Positions 34,344 through 42,301 of a stretch of DNA of 64,000 nucleotides are shown in pieces. A model generated the notes under the pieces. It was not told the DNA's origin. It made no database searches and saw only the letters and a list, made by a program, of their open reading frames with translations. A program made the translations under genes and the position numbers. Origin of the DNA: JADLDB01 sp040755835 (GTDB lineage: Bacteria > Myxococcota > Myxococcia > Myxococcales > Myxococcaceae); contig JBFMAB010000107.1 in assembly GCA_040755835.1 (NCBI GenBank), positions 1-64,000 of the forward strand. The letters are read 5' to 3'. Each line of letters begins with the position of its first letter. Position 1 is the first letter of the stretch.

Positions 34344-35080
34344 AGCGCTTCCCGAAGGAGTTCGCCTCGATGCTCTCGCGCGAGGGCCGCGAGGTGCTCG
34401 AAGGCCGGCACCGGGCGCTCTCCGGCGTGCTGGCCCGGGGCCAGTCCCGCTTCGTCGGCGCCACGGGGCTCCTCGACGCGAAGAAGTCCGCCGAGGCGAC
34501 CGCGCTGCTCGAGCGCGCGATGGGCGGCGCGCTCTCGGTGATGTCGAAGGCGATTCCGCGCGAGTCCACCTGGGGCATGAAGGAGGCGTACGCCGAGCTG
34601 CTCCCCAAGACGGTCCACGTGCGCACCGGCATGGTGGACACGGCGGGCTCGCCGGCGCGCGCGCGGGCGAAGGAAATTGGGCTCATCGACTTCCTCCGCA
34701 GCCCGTCGATGCACGCGTTCGCCGAGGCGCTGTCGGGCTACCCGCTGCGCCGGCAGTGGGGCCTGCAGGTGCTCTGCTACTGGCCCAGGGACTACTCGGG
34801 CCCGCACAACGACCACCACCCCGACGAGCCGCTGGGGAAGGACGGGTACACGGACCTGCACCTCACCTTCTCGACGAGCGGCGTAGCGCACCAGTACCTC
34901 GTGTACGAGCAGCGCGGGCACTTCGGCGAGATGCAGAACGTCGCCACCGTCGGCGGCGTCACCTGCTACCGGCTGCCCTTCTGGCACTACACGACGCCGC
35001 TGGTCGCGAAGCGCGGACGGGAAGCCGACGCGCGGCGGTGGGTGCTGCTGTCGACGTTCCTCGACCGCTGGGCGACATAG
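34340..35080 (+). CDS. Uncharacterised protein with His/Asp-rich putative metal site
   Basis: 246 residues; start ATG 34340 overlaps the lipoprotein stop (ATGA). The N-terminal half is helical and basic (SREGREVLEGRHRALSGVL). The C-terminal half has YSGPHNDHHPDE, DLHLTFST and PFWHYTTPLV, resembling the HxD...H ligands and beta strands of 2-oxoglutarate/Fe(II) oxygenases, but the match is not firm. No signal peptide, so cytoplasmic. Confidence 0.5.
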   Translation: MKRFPKEFASMLSREGREVLEGRHRALSGVLARGQSRFVGATGLLDAKKSAEATALLERAMGGALSVMSKAIPRESTWGMKEAYAELLPKTVHVRTGMVDTAGSPARARAKEIGLIDFLRSPSMHAFAEALSGYPLRRQWGLQVLCYWPRDYSGPHNDHHPDEPLGKDGYTDLHLTFSTSGVAHQYLVYEQRGHFGEMQNVATVGGVTCYRLPFWHYTTPLVAKRGREADARRWVLLSTFLDRWAT

Positions 35081-35152
35081 GTCCCAGAAGCAGCGTTTGC
35101 CGCACGTCACGCGAAGTTGGACAACGGGCGCGCGCGGTGGAAGCGTCGGCCC

Positions 35153-35617
35153 GTGACGCTCTCCGAGCTGTGCACCGCGTGCGGGCTGTGTTGCGACGGC
35201 TCGCTGTTCCGCTTCCTCCCCGTCGACGAGGCGGAGCGCGGGACGTACGAGCGGCTCGCGCTGCCGGTGGTGACGCAGTCGGGCCGCCCGGCGATGCCGC
35301 TGCCCTGCCGCCGGCTGCAGGGCCGCGCGTGCACCGTGTACGCGGAGCGGCCGGGCGGGTGCCGCGCGTACGTGTGCCGGCTGGGAGACGAGCTCTCGCG
35401 CGGCGCGGTGTCCGGTGAGCGCGCGCTGGCGGTGGTGCGGGAGGCGCAGCGGCGCATCGCGGCGCTCGAGGCCGCGTTCCCCGGCGACGGCCCGGTGGTG
35501 CAGCGCGCGACGACGGCGGCGATGAAGAGCGACCCGGCGCTTTCGGACGTGGCGTTCGAGCTCCTGTCGGAAGCGCGGACGTGGATTGACCAGGAGCTGC
35601 ACTGGCCGGAGATGTGA
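35153..35617 (+). CDS. YkgJ-type Cys-cluster protein (UPF0153-like)
   Basis: 154 residues from GTG 35153; TTG 35117 would add 12 residues. Cys motif LCTACGLCCDGSLF, then CRRLQGRACTVYAERPGGCRAYVC, the spacing of the YkgJ/Fe-S-like zinc or iron-binding family (CxxCGxCC ... C ... C ... RPxxCRxYxC). The family is thought to bind zinc or an Fe-S cluster; biological role is unclear. It stands between unrelated genes. The sequence after it decays into a pseudogene. Confidence 0.75.
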   Translation: MTLSELCTACGLCCDGSLFRFLPVDEAERGTYERLALPVVTQSGRPAMPLPCRRLQGRACTVYAERPGGCRAYVCRLGDELSRGAVSGERALAVVREAQRRIAALEAAFPGDGPVVQRATTAAMKSDPALSDVAFELLSEARTWIDQELHWPEM

Positions 35618-35639
35618 CCTGTTCCCGTTCACCCCGCAG

Positions 35640-36348
35640 CGCGTCGACCGTCGCTTTCTCCTGTACGTCGCGTGCATCGCGGCGAGCGGCGGGGGCGTGG
35701 TGTTCGAGCCCCCGGTGGATGACCCTCGCGCTGGCGCCCTTCGCGGGGCTGGCCCGCACGGACTGGAGGCATCCGGAGGCGAAGTGGATTGAAACCGGCC
35801 TGAAGAACCGGTGCGCGTGGATCGCCCCGCGCGAGGGAGACGTGGACCGAGCGCGGGAGCTGGTTCGCGGCTTCGACCGCCGAGGCTTCCCGCCCGCCTC
35901 CCTCGCCGAGCTGGACTTCACGGGCACGGCAGTCGGGCTCACGGCGGCGAAGCGGACGTCGCCGCCTCGTACCTCGGCCGAGCGCGAAGGCACCTCGCGC
36001 GTGCGTCCAGCCGGCGAAACCTGCTCTTCCTGACGGCCTGCGTCGCGGCGCTTCGCGGCGGCCTCGACACCGCCATCGCGAAGGGCCGCGAGGCCAGCGA
36101 GCACCCGTACCGCGGACCGGGCGGCGACGGGCTGCTCCTCTGGGGCCGACCTGCACGCGCAGCGCGGCGAAATGGACGACGCGAAGCGTGCGTGGGCTCT
36201 GGCGGTGGAGCGCGACCCGCGGAGCGAGTCGGCCCGCACCGCGCGGGCGCGCCTCGCGGGTCAGCCCCCAGGGAGCAGCGACTCGAGCAGCGCGCCCGCG
36301 AGCACGGAGCTGACACGCCACCCCGGCAGCAGGAACGCGCCGGTGTAG
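35640..36348 (+). pseudogene. Frameshifted TPR-like gene remnant
   Basis: Coding-like sequence continues through frame changes: first WIAPREGDVDRARELVRGFD in one frame, then ADVAASYLGRARRHLARASS and LDTAIAKGREASEHPYR in the second, then ADLHAQRGEMDDAKRAWALA and RDPRSESARTARARLAGQP (near 36145-36270) back in the first, ending at TAG 36346. The last piece is a plain TPR helix pair. At least two indels would be needed to join them. Third-position G/C bias switches with the frame, as expected for recent decay or for sequence errors. Confidence 0.6.
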
Positions 36349-36401
36349 CCGAGGGCAAGCAGCCAGCCGGGCGCCGCGCGCGCGAAGTCATGCCGATTGC
36401 G

Positions 36402-37445
36402 TCAGCGCGGGCGGACCGTCACGCCGCGCGCGCCGTCGATCTCCACCACCACCGGCAGGAACTGCTCCAGCACCCGCGCGTGCGTGGTGAGGTGCTCCGT
36501 CACCTGCGCCGCGTTGAAGCGCGTCGTACGCCGCGCTCCCAGCCGACCGCACGCCGCGAGCGCCGCCGGGAAGAGCAGCTGGTCGCCGAGGTGCTCGTCG
36601 CAGCTGCCGCCGTGCTTCAGTTCGGCGAGGAAGCCGCGCGCCGCCTCCTGGCCCACGCGCTCGGCCGGCTTGCCGCGCTCGCCGAGCGCCGACGACGCGA
36701 CCGGCAACCCGCCTTCGCCCAGCCCCACCACCAGCACCGACGAGCCGCGCGAGTGCTTCGCCTCCAGCCTCCGCGCCTCCACTTCGACGCGCAGGCCCGC
36801 CGCCGCCAACACCTCGCGCGCCGCGTCCGCCTGGCGGCTGGCCACGTGCACCGGCAGCCCGCCCGCGCACGACAGCACCAGCGCCTCCGTCACCTGCGCG
36901 GTCGGCCACGCGACGTCGCCCGCGTCGACCGCGCGCGGCGGCTCCACACGCGCCTGCAGCGCGCCGCCGCCCTGCGGGTAGAAGCCGGCGCTCTTCAGCC
37001 ACACCTGCACGTCGAGGCCGTACGCAGCGAGCGCGCGCGCCCACCCGTGCGTGAGGTACTCGAAGGGCGGGCTCATCGAGACGTGCGTGCCGCCGCGCAG
37101 CGTCAGCGTGCCGCCGCCCGCGAGCGCCAGCGGGTACGTGAGACACTGGAGCAGGAGCGACGTCGCGCCCGCGGTGCCCACGTCCAACGAGAAGTCGCCG
37201 GCGCGCACCGGCCCGGGGTGGAACTCGACGGTGCGGCTGCCCAGCTCGCCGCCCTCGACGCGCGCGTGGCCCACCTCCGCCGCGCCGATGACGCACGCGA
37301 GGTGCTGGGCCTTGAGGCCCGGCGGCCGGCGCTTCGCGCGCACGTGCTCGAGCCGAAACGGAGTGCCGGTGATGAGGGACAGCGAGAGCGCCGAACGCAG
37401 GACCTGCCCGCCCCCTTCTCCCTCCCGTCCGTCCAACGTCACCAT
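36402..37445 (-). CDS. rtcA: RNA 3'-terminal phosphate cyclase
   Basis: 347 residues from ATG 37445 (MVTLDGREGEGGGQVLRSAL); an upstream extension to 37523 is not family-like. GGTHVSMSPPFEYL, QGGGALQARVEPP and the nucleophile-containing CDEHLGDQLLFPAAL (His of the covalent AMP intermediate) are present. RtcA converts RNA 3'-phosphate to 2',3'-cyclic phosphate using ATP, in RNA repair. Neither rtcB nor rtcR is in the window, so regulation cannot be inferred. After the stop, the same frame continues 42 codons with a hydrophobic sequence (see findings). Confidence 0.93.
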   Translation of the reverse strand: MVTLDGREGEGGGQVLRSALSLSLITGTPFRLEHVRAKRRPPGLKAQHLACVIGAAEVGHARVEGGELGSRTVEFHPGPVRAGDFSLDVGTAGATSLLLQCLTYPLALAGGGTLTLRGGTHVSMSPPFEYLTHGWARALAAYGLDVQVWLKSAGFYPQGGGALQARVEPPRAVDAGDVAWPTAQVTEALVLSCAGGLPVHVASRQADAAREVLAAAGLRVEVEARRLEAKHSRGSSVLVVGLGEGGLPVASSALGERGKPAERVGQEAARGFLAELKHGGSCDEHLGDQLLFPAALAACGRLGARRTTRFNAAQVTEHLTTHARVLEQFLPVVVEIDGARGVTVRPR

Positions 37446-37585
37446 GCGCGGCTCCCCGACGGCCTCCCGCGGCCATTCTGACGCACCGCGAAAGGAACGC
37501 TCGCGAGACGGGCCTGCGTTCAACGGGTTACGAGGCGGAACTTCGCCGGAGATCGATTGTCCGGGTGGAGCGTTTCCATGTCCAC

Positions 37586-38302
37586 ATGCGCCCCCCGCGA
37601 CGCCTCACCCCTGCCCTCCGCGCGCTGTTCCTCCTGGCGATGGCCGCCGGCTCGGCCGCCATCACCTGGAGCAGCCTCGTGTACTTCGACGCCGACGAGT
37701 ACGCGCCCTTCGTGCTGGAGAAGCTGCCGCTCGCGCGCGAGGCGCTCTTCGTCTTCGCGCTGCAGGTGCACGTCGTCGCCGCGGCCTTCGCGCTGCCCGG
37801 CTGCCTGATGCTCGTCTCCACCACCGTGCTGCGCCGCGCGCCGCGCTTCCACCGGTGGCTGGGCCGCCTCGTCGGCGCGGCCGTCGTCTTCGCACTCGCG
37901 CCGTCGGGCTTCTACCTGTCGGCCTTCGCCAAGGGCGGCCTCGCGTCCACCCTGGGCTTCGTCGCCACCGGCGCCATCATGCTGCTGGGCATGGTGCAGG
38001 GCGTCCGCACCGCGCGCGCCCGCCGCTTCGCCGACCACCGCCGCTGGGTGTGGCACGTGCTGGCGCAGATGTCCGTGGCCGTCACCTCGCGCGCCATGCT
38101 GTTCGCCTTCGACGCGGCCGGCGCGGACGAGACGGTGGCGTACCTCGTCAGCCTCTGGCTGCCCGTCGCGGGCAGCGCGCTCGCCGTCGAAGTCTTCACC
38201 CGGAAGAACCCGCTGCACCTGCCCTGGAGGAACCATGCACCGCCTGCTGCTGCTCTCGACCCTGACCCTCGCCAGCCTGTCCTTCGCGGAGCCGCCGGCT
38301 GA
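37586..38302 (+). CDS. DUF2306-like membrane protein
   Basis: 238 residues from ATG 37586 (GTG 37565 is also possible). Four or more hydrophobic helices: near residues 12-32, 58-80, 90-115 and 150-175. VHVVAAAFALPGCLMLVST and RFHRWLGRLVG match the DUF2306 pattern of paired His and His-Arg. The function of that family is unknown. The C-terminal end overlaps the next gene by 68 bp in another frame. Confidence 0.65.
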   Translation: MRPPRRLTPALRALFLLAMAAGSAAITWSSLVYFDADEYAPFVLEKLPLAREALFVFALQVHVVAAAFALPGCLMLVSTTVLRRAPRFHRWLGRLVGAAVVFALAPSGFYLSAFAKGGLASTLGFVATGAIMLLGMVQGVRTARARRFADHRRWVWHVLAQMSVAVTSRAMLFAFDAAGADETVAYLVSLWLPVAGSALAVEVFTRKNPLHLPWRNHAPPAAALDPDPRQPVLRGAAG

Positions 38303-38699
38303 GGTCGCGAAGGCGCAGGCGCTCATCGAGAAGGATTTCCTCAAGCCCCTCGCGGCGAAGGAGGAGCAGCGCAGCAGCTTCTCCCGCGCGCGCCTGCCGC
38401 CGCAGGAGCGCCGCGTGCGCATCACCGACGACGCGCCGAAGCAGGACGCGCAGGGCGGCGCCTTCTACACCTTCGCCATCGACGCGCGGCACGGCGTCGA
38501 CTGGATGGACGAAGGCGAGAAGAACCCCTGGCTCGAGGCCACCATCACCGGCTGCGTGTACCCGGCGACCGGCGCCATCTTCGTGAAGAGCGGCGCGCAG
38601 CACCGGCCCGCGGCCTTCATGCTGGGCAAGAAGGTGAAGCCGGCCGAGGCGCAGGTGTGCACCGAGGCGAAGCCGACGCAGGTGGCCGGGGTGAGGTGA
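38235..38699 (+). CDS. Small exported protein of unknown function
   Basis: 154 residues; strong ribosome-binding site (CTGGAGGAACC) precedes ATG 38235, which decides the start despite the overlap with the preceding gene. Signal peptide HRLLLLSTLTLASLSFA. The mature protein has AKAQALIEKDFLKPL, SFSRARLPPQERRVRI and GCVYPATGAIFVK. Only one or two Cys. No known family. It is probably co-expressed with the DUF2306 gene. Confidence 0.65.
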   Translation: MHRLLLLSTLTLASLSFAEPPAEVAKAQALIEKDFLKPLAAKEEQRSSFSRARLPPQERRVRITDDAPKQDAQGGAFYTFAIDARHGVDWMDEGEKNPWLEATITGCVYPATGAIFVKSGAQHRPAAFMLGKKVKPAEAQVCTEAKPTQVAGVR

Positions 38700-39366
38700 G
38701 TCAGGCGCGCGGCGGACGGGGAAGGAAGGCGCTCGTCCGCCGCACGGAGTCCTCGGAGCCGGGCCGCGTCTTCGTCGCCGACTCGAGCAGCGGGACGCCG
38801 AAGACGTGGTGGTGGGGCTTGTGAGGCGCCGGGGGCTCGCGACGCGGCCCGTTGACGCGCGCCGGCTGCCTGTCGCCCACAGCCTCGAAGGCGGGGCCCA
38901 CCGCGAGGCCCGCGCTGGCCGCGCTGCGGGCCGCGCGCTTCGACGACGCGACGAAGCGGGAGCAGGCGTCCCTCGCCCGCAGCTGGGACAACGCCCGCGC
39001 CGCCGGCGTCCTGGCGCTCTCGACGTGGCGGTTGGCGACGCGCGACGCCTTCACCGGCGCGCAGAGGTACGGCGCGACGCGCTCCTCTCGCGGCCTCGCG
39101 ACCTCGCCTTCCCGTCGAAGGGCGCGGACCCGCTCGAGGCGCGCAGCTCCGCGTGGAACGACGCGATGCCCGCCCAGCCTGCGCAGCGCGCGCCTCACGC
39201 GCACTCGGCAGGAGGTCGACCGCGGCGAGGACCGCTTCGGGGGCATGCGGTGCTGCCACACCTGGCTCAACGGAAAGTCCGCACGGGGGCGCGCGGTGTG
39301 GCAGCCTCGGCGGCGCCGTCAAGGTCGCCTCCTCGCCATCCGCCTGTCTCCCGCGAATACCGCCCC
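38700..39366. other. Stretch without a supportable gene
   Basis: Open frames occur on both strands. On plus, ALAALRAARFDDATKREQAS and LALSTWRLATRDAFTG (near 38900-39070) have good third-position bias. The overlapping minus frame (39270 to 38701) uses the same wobble column, so base composition cannot choose. Neither gives a family match or a complete gene. It is best read as decayed coding DNA. Also visible is a 42-codon frame from GTG 38696. Confidence 0.3.
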
Positions 39367-42207
39367 ATGCCGAAGAAGCAACGAACGCAGGCCTCCGCCG
39401 AAAGCGTGCAGACGCTCATCGAGCGCGACCTGACCGCGCTGGCGAAGCAAGGCGCGCTGCCGTCGAGTCACGGCACGGAGCAGGCCGCCGCCGAACTGGC
39501 CACGCTGCTCACCCGCGGCGGCAAGGCGCCGCTGCTGGCCGGCGAGCCCGGCGTGGGGAAGACGGCCATCGTCCAGGAGCTCGCGCGCCGCATCGTCCAC
39601 GGCAACGCGCCCGAAGGCCTCGAGGGCGCGCGCGTGCTCGAGGTGACGGCCGCGGGCCTCTTCGCGCGCACCAACACGCCGAAGGGTGCCGCCGAGCTGT
39701 TCGAGGAGTTGCTCGAGCACCTGGCCGCGGTGAACAACACCGTCGTCTTCGTGCGCGACGTGGGCCTCGTGCAGGGCAGCAGCCTGGTGCCCGTCCTCAT
39801 CCGCGCGCTGCGCGCCCAGCGGCTGCGCTTCGTCTTCGAGACGGAGCTGGGCCGCGCGCATGAGCTGTTGCGCAGCGACGAAACGCTGGCCGAGCGGCTG
39901 CACCTGGTGGTGGTGCCGGAGCCGTCCAGCGAGCGCGCGCGGTGGATTCTCGGCCACGTCGCGGAGGACCTCGAAATCGAGCAGGGCCTGCCCATCGACG
40001 CGTCGGCCTGCGACATGGCGCTGCGGCTGTCCGTGAAGTTTCTGCTGGCGCAGCGGCTGCCGCGGAAGGCCATCGAGCTGTTGCGTGAGACGGTCACCGA
40101 GGCGGCCGGCGCGGCGCGCGAGCGCGTCACCGGCGAGGACGTGCTGGCGCGCTTCTGCAACGCCACGCGGCTGCCGCGCTTCATGGCCGACGACTCGCTG
40201 CCGCTCGACCTCGACGAGGTGAGCCGCTTCTTCGGCACGCGCTTGCTGGGCCAGGCCGACGCGCTGCAGGCGGTGCTGCGCAGCGTCGCGCTCCTCAAGG
40301 CGGGCCTCAACAACCCGAAGCGGCCGCTGGGCGTCTTCCTCTTCGCGGGGCCGACGGGCGTCGGCAAGACGCACCTCGCGAAGCTGCTCGCGGAGTACCT
40401 CTTCGGCTCGGCGGAGCGCCTCGTGCGGCTCAACATGGCCGACTACCCCGACTTCGGGGACGAGAACGTGCTGTTCGGGAACCCCTGGGCGCAGACGACC
40501 GCGGGCAAGCGCGGCGAGTTGACGCGGCTCCTCGACGGGCGCGTCTTCACGGTGCTGCTGCTGGACGAGTTCGAGAAGGCGCACGCGAAGTGCCACGACC
40601 GCTTCCTGCAGCTCTTCGACGAAGGGCAGTTCATCAACGCCGCGGGCGAGTCGGTGCCCTGCAACAACACGCTCATCGTCTGCACGTCGAACGTCGGCGC
40701 CGAGGTGTACCGCGAAGGCGTCATCGGCTTCTCGGCGGCGCGGCAGGTCGAGGAGCTGCTCGCCGAGGTGGAGCGCCGCATCGGCGCCACGTTCCGCACC
40801 GAGTTTCTGAATCGCTTCGACGCCATCTGCCACTTCCGCCCGCTGGGGAAGGTGGAGATCCGCCGCATCGCGCAGCGCGAGGTGGGCCGGGTGCTGGAGC
40901 GCGAGGGCATTCGCGCGCGGCAGCTCGACGTCGAGGTGGCGCCCGAGGTGGTGGAGCTGCTGGTGGAGCGCGGCTACTCGCCGACGCACGGCGCGAGATT
41001 CCTGCAGCGCGAAATCGAGAAGACGCTGACCGCGGCGCTGGCGGTGGAGATCGCCCGGCGCCCGCTGCCGGCGTCGACGCCGGTGAAGGTGGTGGCGCAC
41101 AAAGGCCAGGTGCACGCCATCGCCGAGCCGAAGGTGTCGCGCGAGCGCGAAGCGACGGCGTCGGCGCAGCTGCCGGGCGCGGGCGCGCTGATGGCGCGGA
41201 AGAAGCTCGACCAGAAGAGCCTCTCGCTCGAGGCGGAGGCGCTCGTCGGGCGCGCGGCGGCGGTGGCGGCGGCGGCGAAGCGCGTGGACCTCGAGTCGCG
41301 GCGCCGCGAATTGCTCGGGCAGTCGCAGGCGCCGGGCTTCTGGGACGACGGCGACCGCGCGGCGGCGGTGTTGCGGGATTTCCGCGCGGTGGACGCACAG
41401 CTCGCCGAGCTCGACCGCCTGCGCGAGCTCTGTCAGGTCGCGCGGCGGCGCGCGCGCGAGGCGAAGGGCGAGCTCAAGCTGGCGGCGGCGGTGCGCGCGG
41501 TGGAGGAGGCGGCGCGCGAGGTGCGGCTCGCCGAGGCGCGCGTGGCGGCCGGCGGCGCGGAGGACGTCGACGACGCGTGGGTGGAGATCTGCGCGGCCGT
41601 CGACGGCGAGGCCGCCGACGCCTGGGTGCAGGAGCTGGTGAACATGTACCTCGGTTGGGCCGAGCGCCGCAGCTACGAGGCGAGGGTGGTGGCCGAAGGC
41701 GAGGAGCCGCGGCGCGCGGTGCTGCACCTCCACGGGCCGGGCGTGTTCGGCTTCCTGTCCGGCGAGCGCGGCATCCACCGGCGCATGGGCGACGACGGGC
41801 GCGTCGCGGCGTACCTGCGGCTGTCGCGGCCAAAGGCGGCGCCGCTCGAAGCGCGCGAAGGGCTGACGCTCACCGGCCGCGAACTGAAGCGCCGCGCGGG
41901 CCGCTTCGTGGAGAAGCTGGGCGCCGAGGTGGTGGCGCTCGACCAGCGCACCGGCCGCGACGTACGGCTGTTCGGCGCCGGCCCGGTGGCCGAGCTCGAG
42001 CCGCTCGCCGTCGCGGTGCTGGACGCGCAGGGCGAAGGCGGCGCCGAGGTGCGCCGCTACTTCGTCGACCGCAGCCCCCGCGTGGAAGACCCCCGCACCG
42101 GCGAAGCCACGCCCCGCGTGAAGGACGTGCTGCGCGGGGAAATCGACGTCTTCATCGCCGCGTGGATCAGCCGGCCGCCTGATGTCGATCAAGACGCGAT
42201 ACAGTAA
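39367..42207 (+). CDS. Double-AAA+ Clp-type ATPase fused to a GGQ-less release-factor-like domain
   Basis: 946 residues from ATG 39367, one continuous frame ending in tandem stops. No Clp N-domain. D1 (about 20-250) has Walker A GEPGVGKT (59-66) but Walker B is degenerate (VVFVRDVG, Arg130-Asp131 where Asp-Glu is expected). D2 (about 290-500) is complete: GPTGVGKT (328-335), LLLDEFEKA (Asp400-Glu401), then VIGFSA (Ile453-Gly454-Phe455) at the place of the ClpP-docking IGL/IGF loop, followed by FRTEFLNRFDAI. From about 610 the sequence resembles RF2: FWDD near 658, MYLGWAERRSYEARVV near 759, GERGIHRRM near 800, DPRTGEATPRVKDVL and GEIDVFIAAW at the end. The GGQ region is RRAGRF (842-847), and the SPF stop-codon loop is missing. 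It may carry substrates from ribosomes to unfolding. This is inference. Confidence 0.9.
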   Translation: MPKKQRTQASAESVQTLIERDLTALAKQGALPSSHGTEQAAAELATLLTRGGKAPLLAGEPGVGKTAIVQELARRIVHGNAPEGLEGARVLEVTAAGLFARTNTPKGAAELFEELLEHLAAVNNTVVFVRDVGLVQGSSLVPVLIRALRAQRLRFVFETELGRAHELLRSDETLAERLHLVVVPEPSSERARWILGHVAEDLEIEQGLPIDASACDMALRLSVKFLLAQRLPRKAIELLRETVTEAAGAARERVTGEDVLARFCNATRLPRFMADDSLPLDLDEVSRFFGTRLLGQADALQAVLRSVALLKAGLNNPKRPLGVFLFAGPTGVGKTHLAKLLAEYLFGSAERLVRLNMADYPDFGDENVLFGNPWAQTTAGKRGELTRLLDGRVFTVLLLDEFEKAHAKCHDRFLQLFDEGQFINAAGESVPCNNTLIVCTSNVGAEVYREGVIGFSAARQVEELLAEVERRIGATFRTEFLNRFDAICHFRPLGKVEIRRIAQREVGRVLEREGIRARQLDVEVAPEVVELLVERGYSPTHGARFLQREIEKTLTAALAVEIARRPLPASTPVKVVAHKGQVHAIAEPKVSREREATASAQLPGAGALMARKKLDQKSLSLEAEALVGRAAAVAAAAKRVDLESRRRELLGQSQAPGFWDDGDRAAAVLRDFRAVDAQLAELDRLRELCQVARRRAREAKGELKLAAAVRAVEEAAREVRLAEARVAAGGAEDVDDAWVEICAAVDGEAADAWVQELVNMYLGWAERRSYEARVVAEGEEPRRAVLHLHGPGVFGFLSGERGIHRRMGDDGRVAAYLRLSRPKAAPLEAREGLTLTGRELKRRAGRFVEKLGAEVVALDQRTGRDVRLFGAGPVAELEPLAVAVLDAQGEGGAEVRRYFVDRSPRVEDPRTGEATPRVKDVLRGEIDVFIAAWISRPPDVDQDAIQ

Positions 42208-42228
42208 TAGCCCGGATTCACGCCCCTC

Positions 42229-42261
42229 TTTCGACAAACATTAGACAAACATTGAACAACC
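42229..42261 (+). promoter_or_regulatory. Three contiguous 11-bp direct repeats, CarH/CarA-like operator candidate
   Basis: TTTCGACAAAC (42229-42239), ATTAGACAAAC (42240-42250) and ATTGAACAACC (42251-42261) follow without gap. Shared positions are T at 3 and ACA at 6-8. MerR-family B12 photoreceptors and CarA of myxobacteria are known to bind 11-bp direct repeats of the form nnTnTACAnnn; only the T at 5 differs. The third copy overlaps a -35-like TTGAAC. Confidence 0.5.
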
Positions 42262-42280
42262 CTCGGCCGGTGGTTAGCCT
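42252..42280 (+). promoter_or_regulatory. Candidate sigma-70 promoter of the Rieske gene
   Basis: TTGAAC (42252-42257), 17-bp spacer, TAGCCT (42275-42280), with AGGAGGT ahead of ATG 42302. The -35 sits in the third 11-bp repeat, so a repressor there would block the polymerase. Confidence 0.4.
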
Positions 42281-42301
42281 CCACGGCAGCAGGAGGTCGC
42301 C

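Noticed and set aside
41191..42207. Release-factor part as a separate gene from an internal ATG (ARKKLDQKS)
   Set aside because: No stop, no ribosome-binding site and continuous frame from the AAA+ module; treated as a fusion.
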